Shown: positions 12,393 through 24,054 of the stretch, piece by piece
Numbering within the stretch: position 1 is the stretch's first letter
Layout of the letters: the number at the start of each line of letters is the position of its first letter
Assembly (NCBI GenBank): GCA_900239685.1
Contig: OENT01000251.1
Location: 1 to 64,000 of the forward strand
Length of the DNA: 64,000 nt
From: Rotaria macrura
Lineage: Eukaryota; Rotifera; Eurotatoria; Philodinida; Philodinidae
Reading direction: 5' to 3'
Notes under the pieces: generated by a model
Databases searched by the model: none
Told to the model about the DNA's origin: nothing
What the model saw: only the letters and a program-made list of their open reading frames with translations
Position numbers and translations under genes: made by a program

Positions 12393-14545
12393 TTAATGAG
12401 AGACTGTTGATTCACCTGATACTGTTTGTATACATAATGCTCTCTGTTCACCTTTATCATCGATCAGCAATGTTTCGATCTTATCACCAATATCTAAGCA
12501 GAAATTTAAAAAAATACAATATAAAAGGACGATTAATTTCGTACAATCGCCTACCTATTACAGAAATATCATTCAAGACAATCTTCTGATACAAATTAGA
12601 CGAAATGAGTGCCTGATTTGAAAATGCTTCAGCACATGTAGCTCCCGCTTTCGAATAGATTCTTAATTCACCACCCGGTGGAAGTTGAAATCCATTCGGT
12701 AGTTCATATTGGAGTATCATGTTTGAATCTACATATCGTACCAGTATCCAGTTCGAAATATCGACAAGTTTGTCCGCCGATTGATTCACCAAACCAATGT
12801 GCGTTCTGTCGAGAGGACATTCTTATGGCAAAGAACAAGAGAAAAATATTAGCAGTCAACATTTTCCATCGTCTTTTCTCTAACTTGACTCTTACCAATA
12901 TTAATTGATCCGTGAGATGTACTTTGTATAACGTATGTTTTCGTTATAGTACTTGAAACAACCGTCGAAGTCGGAACGGTGCTCTGCACGATTTCATTTT
13001 TCCACAATAGATGACGATAAATAACAAGTTCACTTTCCAACGAAATCTTTCTAGAAATATATGGAAATCTAGGAGTTTTAATCATTCATTAACTAAATTT
13101 TGTTTACCTTCGTTGCATTTCTTCAATACTGGACACAGTCTCCATGATACTTACTTGTAAATATTGTAAATCTTGTGATTGTACTTCAAATAGTTCTTCA
13201 TTCTTTGTGGCCAAAATATTCCATTCAGATTCCAATTTATCTTTACGAAACAAGAAGGAGACGTTTTTTCTTGTTTTTATTATAAAAAAATGAATAAACG
13301 ATAGTATATAATATTATACTCACGATATGCTTCTTCTAATATGCTCATTGTTTCCTTTTGACTCAAAAATTCCTTTTGTACCGTCGCATATTCAATTTCA
13401 AGTTTTTGTTCAATCTCAGCATGTTTTTTCATGTCAAAAACATCATGTTGTACTACGAAAGTTGTGCTTAATTGTACTTCCGCAATTTTGCTTTCATAAA
13501 AACTAGATGTTTCTTGATGAATCGTACGATATAATATTTCGAAATCAGCACGTATTTTCGCAACAATTTTTACCCATTCAACTTTCCAGAAATCCGTGAA
13601 ATCGGACATGTCCAACGCATATGAATTGTATTTACTAGAAACAAAAGATGAACAAATTTCTATGAGAAGTGAATAATAACATAGTAATCAAATACTCAAT
13701 GCTATTCCTATAAGATACATTCCCTATACACGCTACTTCATGAAATTTCAACGTTTCTTCATTACACTATAGAATATTTCATACAACTAGTATAAATGAA
13801 TAAGACTAAACTGATATAATACAATCAACACTTACAAAGCATTCGATTGCAAAGTCTTGGTAAATTCGATGCGGCTTTTCATCATTTGCACACTGATTGT
13901 CGATTCATGTGCTTGTGTTTTCGCGAGAGACCATTCATTGGCTATTAAAATAAATTTCTGGAGTTGATCTGCACACAAACTACGATAATTTCTAATTTCC
14001 TGTTCGAGGTTCGCATAAGTTTTTTGAATATCAACAATAGTAGCTGAAGATCTATGTAATTCTTGTTCTAACTTCAGTCGTTGTTCTTCGGCTGAATGTT
14101 TTTCAGCCTGAATCATTTGCTCATATATTCTAATTTGTAATTGAAAGAGTTCAACATTTGATTCGAAACTAACTTTATCGGCTGTAACTGTGAAAGCACT
14201 AGTTTCTAAGTGAACATGTTCATCATATTGCATAGTAAAATGTTGAGCGAATGATTTTCGTCTTAAATCAACCAATTTAGAAAGATATTTCGCATTTTCT
14301 GATTCTAATTCTTGAGCACGATCAACCATTAAACGTAATTGTTCGTTCAATTCAATTAATGTGCTCTTTTCACGAATATGTTGTGCATCGATATCAGTTT
14401 TTAGCTCTTGAATTTTGACGAACGCTGATGAGAGGTAATGAACGGCATAACTTGAATTCTCTGCCAGAGGACGGTATGTAACTTCTGAACTAGAACGTTC
14501 ATTGGTATGTTCTTCTTCACTAATAAAAAGTGAGTTCCTGGACAT
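12393..14545 (-). CDS. Intermediate-filament protein with lamin tail domain (six exons)
   Basis: Exons on the minus strand are 14545-13836, 13634-13324, 13240-13108, 13050-12896, 12821-12555 and 12493-12393. Introns are 201, 83, 57, 74 and 61 bp, all GT-AG with matching phases, giving exactly 558 residues. The head is about 58 residues. Coil 1A starts near residue 59 with LNEQLRLMVDRAQELESEN, and the rod ends with KISLESELVIYRHLL at 386-400. That makes a rod of about 345 residues, the long lamin-like coil 1B typical of lamins and protostome cytoplasmic filaments. A lamin tail domain fills about 425-545 (key stretch GLVNQSADKLVDISNWIL). The protein ends in ...STVSH with no CaaX box, so this isoform would not be farnesylated, which points to a cytoplasmic filament. 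A lamin with an unseen alternative last exon remains possible. The protein should assemble into structural filaments. Confidence 0.92.
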
Positions 14546-14709
14546 GTTTTATCTAGAGATGTATTCATTGAAAAGAACATGGTTTATAAAAATCAAGAAT
14601 GAATTTATCATGATGCGAATATGATTTTGACACCAGACACAGAAAATGCAAACGTAGAATCGATAGAACTTGTTGTCATTCTTCTACCTATAACTGAGAA
14701 AAATGGTTC
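14546..14709. other. Upstream of the filament gene
   Basis: A TATAAA-like word near 14584 lies about 40 bases before the filament ATG. This is weak promoter evidence. Confidence 0.3.
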
Positions 14710-16007
14710 TACGTTCTCGTTATTTCACGGAAAAAATTTCGCTTTGAAAACACGGTTAAACACAGTTTGAAAAGCCGTGGTTCGGAAACGTATTTCGAAA
14801 CCACAGTAGTCCGACTGTTTATTCGTCTATTCAAAAACCAGTGAAAACAGCGTATTTTACAAGACGCTCTGAAATGCGGTTTTAAAAAACTGCATTAATG
14901 CACTGACTCCTGCAGTTTTTGAAACCGTTAAATACCGTGATTTCTTCACACTGTGGTGTATTGCAGGTTTTCAAGATATACTAAAACTATGGAAAACCAT
15001 TAACCTTAGATATTTACACTTTCAAAACATTGCTAATTACCTTGATACAGGTAATTTCTATTAGAAACTGTCATTATTGCTCTTGTTAAACCTTCTCGGT
15101 CAGTAAACTATCTAATTATAGATAGTTTAAATCTTCTGTTTGGTCGAGGCTGGATTCAAACACTAATTTTGTTATGTACCTGTTCTTCTCTAAATTCGAA
15201 TTAGGATATTCAAACCACTTGATCATATTTGTGCACAGAACTCTGTGAACAACTATGCCTTATCAACTGATCGCGCAAGGGAAAAACAGCTGATTTCTGA
15301 TTTTGTTAGTTTTTTTTTATTATAATCAATTGAATTTAATCAATGAAATCGGCAAGATCAAAGAAAAACTTACAAAAATCACGAAAATTTGATTTAAGCT
15401 GTTTCACCCTAGATTGATATGTTGAACAACAAGGATTAAAAACTTTATCAATTTGATCGAATCTTTGAATTTTTGATAGTTTCTTTCTTTTAAAACTTAT
15501 TTAAAAATCATCTGTTGCCGCCTTGATTGTTTGCCTTTTGTACTAATTTGATCTGAAATGAGATCCAATTTACGAAAACAAAAATTCATTGATAAAATTA
15601 AACGACATACTCAGGTCACCGAGAAATTCAATAAATAGGTTTTTGTCAATCGTTCATTTGATTTCGCTGGAAATTTTTTAAAAAAGCTTCTATTTTTACA
15701 AAATAGATTTCACGTAAAAGGGAATAACTTGTGACTACAGTTAAAACGATTTTGACAGCATTTAATACGATCTAAAACTGAAACAGTAGATACTGCGGTT
15801 AAAAGTGAGATAACGTCTGTTTCACAAAAAAACGACTTTAACCGCGTTATTTTAAATCGAGATTACAATAGTGTTTATTGCGATTTCGGGAAACCGAGAC
15901 TAACGGCGTTTTCGAATACAGCAGTCTTCGTCTAGGGAACCGTGGTTAGGTAAAAATTGCCGCTGTTTATCTCAAAAATGTTTCCCGTGGGATGACTAAC
16001 GAACCGA
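14710..16007. repeat. Possible degenerate foldback element containing a nested hAT-like MITE
   Basis: The two ends (about 14710-14960 and 15750-16007) are unusually rich in CGGTT/AACCG words. In inverted orientation they align loosely: the left end reads GGTTC...CACGGAAAAAATTT and the inverted right end GGTTC...CACGGGAAACATTTTT. The middle is ordinary AT-rich DNA holding the hAT-like copy at 15276-15525 and a 10-bp-arm palindrome at 15105-15128. The match is partial and old, and chance enrichment is possible. Confidence 0.35.
15276..15525 (+). mobile_element. hAT-like MITE, copy 1
   Basis: The ends are CAAGGGAAAAACAGCTGATT and, inverted, CAAGGCGGCAACAGATGATT. They match the ends of the copy at 39806-40008. 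The interior matches that copy in inverse orientation, notably TAGATTGATAT, GAACAACAAGGAT and TTTATCA. No exact target duplication remains, so this copy is older. Confidence 0.7.
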
Positions 16008-19000
16008 GATAACTGGTCTTTCTTATGTAATACGAAATAAGACGAAAAGAAGAAGTTATGAAATCTTATTTAGAATATTTCGTTTCCATGTAATCATTCT
16101 AAATTTAGTTACTTCCTTATATAATGCGAAGTGACTAACTAGCCATAAAAGGTCGAAAATAATCTTCCAACTAGTATTGTGAGACAAGGTGAATTGAAAT
16201 ATTTTTGCGCTGAGGTAATTGCTATACTATTTAATTAAATGTATACAGTTTGACGTAGGTATTTTCTTTCGACAAGTAGAACTCTTTTTTGAATCGATTT
16301 AGCGACATCTACCAATGATTTTGCGAAAAAGAAATCGATTTATTGAAAGAAACTGTCTATGGGAAAACATTTAGATTTAGCGAAAAAGTATTACAATTCA
16401 TCTTTTTTCACACAAAATATCGAAAGATTTTCTATCAATTTTGACTTCTGATTGACATATACGAAGAAATACTCAATCTCATTCAATCATGGCCGAGTTC
16501 TTCTTTGATGCGCTATTTATTCATATACATATCATGAACGTCATCCCTGTCTAACTTATTTCGAACTTAATCTTTAAAAAAATGTGTAATGACTCTCGCT
16601 CAGATATATAGACTTAAAGTATTCTCGGTCGGTAATGAGCGAGACAAGCGTTATTTATTTGAATATTGGTTTTATTGTATCGTTATGAGTGTGAATGTGT
16701 GTACGGGTTGTGGATGTTTTGTTATATGTCAATGAAAGATAGTAACCTGAAAGCCACCAGTCCCTACTCTCTTTGTTCAGCTGCATCAACTATGGATGAC
16801 TCGCGTAACTATTAATAATAAGTCGAAGTCTTCCTTTATTTTCATTTAATATTCTGACAAAATTTGTTTTGATAATTGTAGCACGAAAGTCTCATGTTAT
16901 TTTATACTCCTAGATAAGCAGCCGATAGTTTTGCTCGTAAATATTTAAGAAGCCATCTCTGAGCATCGTTCGAATGACTCGAGTAGCATCATGTTTAAAT
17001 AGTAAATACCTAAATAAAGAACCTCTGCTCTGATCGTATTGACTAATCAAGAAATATTGCGACGTATCCAACACTGTTTTCTCATTCAATATAATTGTCC
17101 TTCTACGAAGATTAGTGATTGCAAAATCTACCTGAAGTTATGATTCGTATTAATATATGTGCACTCGTTTTCTAACGTAACTTTTGGCAGATAACAGTTA
17201 CAGAATCAATTATGGACCTACAACGTAGCCTATTCTCATACAAGTCAAATTGTGGATAGAATCTGCAATGGTATCATTAGTATAGGTACAATCATACAAG
17301 CTAGATTTGTGTATTTCTTGAGTAGATGTTCTTATTCCACGCATAATATATATCAATCCATGGAATTTCTTCAATAAGAATGAAAAATACTCATATGTTG
17401 CCTGCTAAGTACATAGATTTCATTTGTTCTACATATATAATTTGATTGCTTTAAAGGAACAAAATGTAAATATACAAATCATTTTTGGCAATCGTATAAA
17501 ATAGAATTTTTATTAGTACATCTATATTCTTCACCAAATAAAACCTTGAACAAATGGTGTGTGTGTTCTGTCTTACGAAAGAAAATGTCTATCAACAAAA
17601 AATATATTGAATACTAATGATAAGAGAAATCAAGTCTGTCAAACTGGATACTCACTAATATCTACGCATTAAAATTTCTAATGCTACATGAGTATCGTTG
17701 CTCTATGCAATAATAATAGTATGAAAAACTTACAGATCTAAAGGCTCATAACTAAAACGAATTCCAGTTTTGTTTCATTTTGATATTATATCGCACATAA
17801 CACTTATGAAGAAACACAATTGTAGAGTAGTCTAAATCATAAAACTTTCGATTTTGATAGTGCTCATATACTATAGTCTCTGAATATATCGGTCTGACGA
17901 TAGAAAAATACTAATTTATCTACATGAAGCTACTTCCATTTTTTTACTGGTCAATTCATGAACCAGGCATCTTTTTAAGATGAATTTTTTGTTTGTTTCT
18001 ATCACGTTGAATTCTTTATTCAATTACGTTCGAGAAAGATATTAATTTTATTAGTGCCTTGGCAGATATCATATGCACATATAATTCTAATATAGCAGAT
18101 ACGATTTTTAACACACAGATATGATATACTTCCAATTGTATTGATAGTGGAACAAGAAATACAATGATATTGAAAAGAATTCGATTAATATTGTCAAATC
18201 TTTTCCTTTTCTCATTTCACTTCAAATAGAATAGAAGCAATTCATATGCGCACATATGCAAATATGTGTTTGTTAAAATGCGTATTAGTTATTCTCTTTT
18301 TATCGTGCATGTCGTTATCATCGTTATATTTCTTACTCTACCACTCAAACTTATGTTTTCAAAAATCTAGTAAGGCCATGAACCGATCATGCCAAATATC
18401 TAATTTTAAATCAATTCCAACGGACAATATGAGCTGCAAAAGAAATTTATTTGATTCATAGGAAGTTTCCGTCTAATAAGTACTTACTTTCAAATAATCA
18501 TTTAAACTGGATTGATGGACTAAATATATTACCGATGTCAGTGACTCGTCGAACAAACCTAAGATTGTATATCATGGAACGTTTGAATGTATGCATTCAA
18601 ACGTTACTCGGGCCATAGAAAAACAGAAATGTTTCTTGTGAACCTTGTTATTCTTGAATGCTAACATTTTGCTTCTACACTGGTTTTGTCTCGTTCATTG
18701 TGTAGAAGCGAAAAATGTTTCATGAAAAGCATGAATGAACTATTAGGAAATTATCATTTCTCTTCTCATGAAGCATGCTACCCACACTGTCTTTTCGATT
18801 TACAAAAATAACATAGTCGGCATGAAATAAAAGAAAAGCATGATCTTCCATTTGCTTTTATAGTACAACAATCTTTTTTTCTCCCGAACTCCCTCATACC
18901 TCTTCTCTCAAACTGTTTCTGGATCCGTACTCTGCTTTTCAAAACTCAATTAAGAGATGTTATTGAAATTTCTTCAATCGGATCACCGATCAGTGTTTAT

Positions 19001-20803
19001 TATTTTGATGTGACTTTCATATAGTAGACAAGGCTGGTTTATAAAAACAGTGAATCACATTTTTCAAGGTAAGTAGTGGTCGTCGTTTGACATCTTCTAT
19101 GGCTTATTATTATTTTTATTATTTGTTCAGCTTTCAAATGAAAAATATTCACTATTATGCCTTACAGCAAACACTACTCTAAAGCAATTTTTTGCGATTA
19201 TGACATGTCGAAAAGTTCTTTTGATTACATTTTTGTTTTTCACCGCTTTTTTTCACTGACTTTGTAAATTATCAAAATATGACTCAATATAACTACCTTG
19301 AAAATATATTATCTTGTCATCGAGTATTTCGATCGCTAATGATATGGAACAAAGATTGTTTATAGTTCATATCAATGATTACAATTGTTGATTTACTTCC
19401 ATCGTTTGTTAGTAGAAGCCATTTTGTGATACGATACCCACATATGAATGAAATTCAACTTACATGATGAAAGTTTGATATTCTTCGTTGACTATATGTT
19501 TGTAGAACTAGTTTTATCATCAACTTAAATTATGAATGTCAGCAGTTGGAAACGAATCTCCTCTAACTGACGAGAGAAATTTATATCTGCATATAGACTG
19601 AATATATTCTTCTATGACAATGAATCATTCACAACTACAGAAGATACATAGTGGTATGATTCTATTGCGTCTATTCTCATTTAACAAAAAAGAGAAATTA
19701 GAAGTCGCAACATAATCTATCATTTTCAATGAATAAACATTCAACACAAAACGCACTGAAATATAAATAATCAAATATAAATATTTTCTCTGCATGTTTA
19801 ATTGCAATGAAAGTCATTGTAGGGTCAGTATGACAAGAGAATACTTGTCGGATTTCAAATTGGGAGTAAATCCTGTATTTTATGATGCACGAATAGTAAA
19901 GGAACAATAAATGTTTTGCTTTTTCACTCTGTTTGGACTGTTGAGAAAATATTGTGCAATTATTATTTTTATAAATTTTTGTGGTGGAAGGTAATTCAAC
20001 GTATTGCAAAACAAATTTCAAAGCAACTAAAAACGCTACAAATTCTGCAGATAAAGCCGACCTGAGTCAATCAATCAGAGATCTAGAATTGTAATAGATA
20101 GTCTTAAATGATTGGTAAAATATGCACAGGTAGAAATTTGTCCCCGTCTTTTTACAGATCGTAATCGACCTTTCATCTTATAAACGATGACTACATATCA
20201 CTAGAATCACATGAAAATATACCAACTGCTTCTCTATCATAAGCTTAAAAGAATAATTAGAAAATAATCGGAAGATATATTCAAGAGATCAATACTCGTG
20301 TGGATTTAAAGTAACATCGTGTTTCATAGTTTACTGTCAAAGAGAATTACTGCTAACATTTACTTTAAATAGTACACATGATGAAGTAGTCTCTATCGTC
20401 TATAATAATTCTTGAATTTAGTTTTTGACTATTTTATATTATTTACTAGTTATTTCGAAGGTCAAACTTGAAGAGAAAACGATAGGTTTCTAATCAAAGA
20501 ATCAAAAATGTTCGTCAATATAATGTAACTTAAAATAGACATCTCGTTTATTGTGTACTTTGTTTTAGAGTTTCGTTGTAGCTAAACAACAGGGTAATGC
20601 ATTTGCATAATTGTAATCACACTCACAATCCAAGGATCGAGTTTTAATGACTAAGAAAACAGTACTTGAGTTAAAAGCTTCGATCATCTGACTTCAAAAA
20701 AATAATATTATTGTAGTTGAAAATCATATGCAGGCAGAAAAGCAACACTATTATTTCGTTATTCATTGAATAGTAGATTACATTCTTACTCAGTTTTTGT
20801 AAG
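16008..20803. other. Intergenic, no convincing gene
   Basis: A 4.8 kb AT-rich stretch with no coding pattern. Two hairpins stand out: 18578-18605 (12-bp perfect arms, 4-base loop) and 18663-18719, listed separately. Confidence 0.5.
18663..18719. ncRNA. Small hairpin, possible pre-miRNA-like stem
   Basis: Arms of 18 paired bases (AACATTTT and GCTTCTACAC on the 5' side) with a 2-base bulge close a loop of about 19 bases. It lies in gene-free DNA beside another strong hairpin. Size and shape resemble a short miRNA precursor, but the stem is shorter than usual and there is no expression evidence. A transposon hairpin is equally possible. Confidence 0.2.
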
Positions 20804-21062
20804 GGGCCCACGAATAATAAATTTTATCTGGTTTTCCTTTTAGTCCCTCCAGGTTATGCTTTAGTCCCTTTAATCCTTTTAGTCGTTCTGGCGCTCATCA
20901 GTAGTAAATTGACAACAAGGGATTAACGATACTATACGACATGAGTGTGTGAAAGGAAGATAGCGATTCGAAGAAAAGGAGCGTTGACCAGACTGAAGTG
21001 ATGAAAGGATACGTTGGAGGGACTAAAAGTAAAACGAGATAAAATTTATTTCTCGTGAATCC
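20804..21062. mobile_element. MITE with about 47-bp terminal inverted repeats
   Basis: The left end (CACGAATAATAAATTTTATC ... TTTTAGTCCCTCC) and the inverted right end (CACGAGAAATAAATTTTATC ... TTTTAGTCCCTCC) match over about 47 bases. The 160-bp interior is non-coding and itself repeats AGTCC(C/T) words. Exact outer limits are unsure; a GTAA word flanks both ends in inverted orientation. Superfamily unknown. Confidence 0.75.
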
Positions 21063-22099
21063 ATGGTTACGGAAAGATTTTTTCTGAGATCAAATTTATT
21101 TGAAAGTTTCGTGCTTGAACACTTGCACATTAAACTGAAGAATTAAGTTCACACATTCTCTATTTTGAGTTTTAAGACTAATGTAAAATATGTTCCGTAT
21201 AAAACTCATACGAACGCAAATATTTACTACGCGTAGACAACATACTCTAATGTTCGTTTGACTTATTACTATTTGATTACTTATGTTTATTGATTTAAAA
21301 TCATTCCTCATTTGAATTATTTATGCAGCTCGAATGTTGTAAATATAATTATGATATCTAGAACATCTGATCTCAATGTGTTAATATACATATACGTGTA
21401 TTCACAAGCTCTGAAGCACTCTCTTAGAATAATATCCTAAGTTGTACCATGATCGATGTGTAGTTTTTTTTAATTTTGACTGCATCATCAATACGCTTAA
21501 AAAGAATTAATTACTCCTTATTCTCGAGTTAGAATCTATTCCTTAGAAGGATCGTTCGACTTTTTAGGAAAGTTTAACGAAAGATATTTCGATCTGAAAT
21601 ATTTCCTATTCATGTATCATTTTAGTTTTTCAGCTACTATAAAAATTTTAACAAAAGCAAATGCATTCTTGTCGTTTTGCAGAAAATTTTCAAAAAGAAT
21701 CGAACAAACTAAACATAAAAGTCACGAAAAATCGGCTTCGTTCTACAAACGTACAGTTACTTGACATGAAAATCGTGCGATCTAAGTAAAACACAGCAAA
21801 AATTCAGATTAAAAAATCAATCTAACCGAATATCTTATCTCATGAGAGAATATGAGTTCGAAGTTGATGTTCTTAGCTCACAGGAAATATCCATGGAATG
21901 TTTTGATTTCGTATGAATCCCAACAATATGTTTACACTTATATTTAAAAATTCGACTTTCAAATAAAAAATAAATTCATTGTTGCTTTTATGAGCTGCAG
22001 AATCTGTTCAAATTTATCTGCAGGAATTTACTTAGGTCTGACCAAAAGCTCCCAGATTGCTAAAAAAATATAAAGATTTGGGGATATTTTTAATTTATC
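21063..22099. other. Intergenic, no gene seen
   Basis: AT-rich sequence with no coding pattern or strong repeat. Confidence 0.45.
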
Positions 22100-22819
22100 C
22101 TTTCTAACAATTTGTTAGAAGATTTTTCAAGGCTTTTCCGAAAAATAGTTTTAGTTACCTTGGATCCCACATGAACTAATCATATTTTATTTGTTTTAAA
22201 AACGTCGCGAAATGTTGTTCAATCATGGGAATTGCGTTCTAGGATTACTAGTGATGGAATATGGATTTATTTTAGATAGGTTAGTCCTAAGTCATCTGAT
22301 GCTAGCTGGCTTATCGAAGATGAATCGTCAAAGACTATTGTTCATGAAGACAGACTTGAACAAAAACTTCGTTTGGTATATTCTTTAAATAAAATAGCCC
22401 TCAGTGTAGATAATGGTAAGACTGTAGGTCACAAGTATTATATTGAAAATTATCCGAAGCCTTCTGTTAATGAAATATCGAAACAAACAGAGATTTAAGG
22501 TTCAAAATGTCAAACATTGCTTGACGATCACCATTGACTTCATACTCACCCAATTTTATTAATTATATGACAATAATACATCAATAAAATGTCATATCCA
22601 TCACATTTGCCCGACCTGATACTAAGCAATTTTTGGCTAACGAATTCTATCGAACGTAATTTAACTGATCAAATAAATGAAACAAGATTAGGTTATGCGG
22701 GATCCAAGGTACCTAAAACTATTTTTCGAAAAAGCCTTGAAAAACTTTCTAACAAATTGTTAGAAATGATCGAACTTGGTATAACTAATAATGACGACTA
22801 TCCTCATACAGACTTTTAA
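22100..22819 (+). pseudogene. Relic of a mariner-type (Tc1/mariner superfamily) transposase with an inverted partial duplication
   Basis: The frame at 22589-22819 contains SHLPDLILSNFWLTNSI, which corresponds to the SPDLAPSDFxLF block of mariner transposases. It is followed by PKTIFRKSLEKL...MIELG, like the PKxxFxKxFEKW...CIxLxGDYF end of that family. The expected third catalytic Asp is replaced by Asn (LSNF). Upstream frames are broken by stops (22300-22580), though a degraded HPILL..DN-like stretch precedes it. About 80 bases of the 3' end (22686-22766) recur inverted at 22100-22181. The copy is therefore rearranged and dead. Confidence 0.65.
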
Positions 22820-23688
22820 ATAATCTCAAAAGAACTTTAACAGATCTGAATGAGTTTGATAATCTTAGAAGAAATCATGAGATTTTAGAATTCTTCTTGA
22901 TATATCGAACGTTCCTCATGCAGTATCATAACAAAAGGAGACTTCTCAAATCGATCAGTCTCAATAATGTAAATCTTTCGAATATCTGTTGCTAAATACA
23001 CATCAAGAAACTCAAAACTGTACATATTACGTTCATCAATTTTCAGCAGTAATTTCAGGAAAAATAATCAATTATTATTCCTTTTTTTACAAACGAATTT
23101 TCAACAAAGATCAAATCTTAAATTTTTATTGATACTGATCAATTTTCTCTACGATATAGCATTTATATATTTTACCTAGTAAAACAACTCCCATCGAAGA
23201 AATATAATGTTCAGTTGAAAATATGTGTCTAATAACATCATTTCTATTTTGATTTATCACTAGACTTCCAATGACATTTGAATATACGTATGGTGTCATT
23301 CAATAAATTTCTAAAGAAGTATTCGACTTACAAAATGATTTCAAGAAATCGAATCAAGGTTCTATGTTATACTATGATGTTATGTTCGATGTTTCAGAGT
23401 GAGAATGTAATTCAACTATCTGGTTAGATGAACACATTGAACATGTACTAATGAGAACTATATTTCTAAAGATAACGATGCTAAAATATTACTGTCTATC
23501 AGAGAACATTACTAACACGGAAGTTCTTTCTGAGACAAGTCAAATTTCTATGGAACTTGTTAAGTCAAACTCTTCGAGTTTCCAAGTCTTCTCTAAGATT
23601 CACAATATAAAATAAAAATTTGCATTGCTAACTTAACTATTCTTATTTGATGATCATTTGATACATTCAATTTATCGAATAGCTATTG
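22820..23688. other. Intergenic, no gene seen
   Basis: AT-rich, non-coding. It may include more decayed transposon sequence, but I see no motif. Confidence 0.4.
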
Positions 23689-24054
23689 CCCAAGCAGACA
23701 AACATTTGGAAAAACGCGTTTAAACGCACAATCGGGAACGCCGATTGTGAGTCACTAACGCTCATTAACGACACGCAAGAAACGCGGTTTTTACGCAGAA
23801 TTTTCACTTTCCGAGCGTGAAAACGGATAAAAACTCTAGTCCAGAGCGTTAAAACGCACAATTATTCGACGACTTGAAAGCCAATGCGTTAAAACAATCA
23901 AAATTAGAGTTTTTATCCGTTTGCACGCTCGGAAAGTGAAAATTCTGCGTACAAAACCCCTTTCTTGCGTGTTGATAATGAGCGTTAGTGACTCACAATC
24001 GGCGTTCCCGATTGTGCGTTTAAACGCGTTTTTCCAAATGTTTGTCTGCCTGGG
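23689..24054. mobile_element. Foldback element of the CCCAAGCAGAC family, copy 1 (366 bp)
   Basis: Inverted repeats of about 155 bp begin CCCAAGCAGACAAACATTT and carry TTTAAACGC, CACAATCGGG and ACTTTCCGAGCGTG. The two arms are nearly identical and flank about 55 bp of unique centre. The element is bordered by TG on both sides, a direct 2-bp duplication. It carries no transposase. A near-equal copy lies at 42864-43230. Confidence 0.85.
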
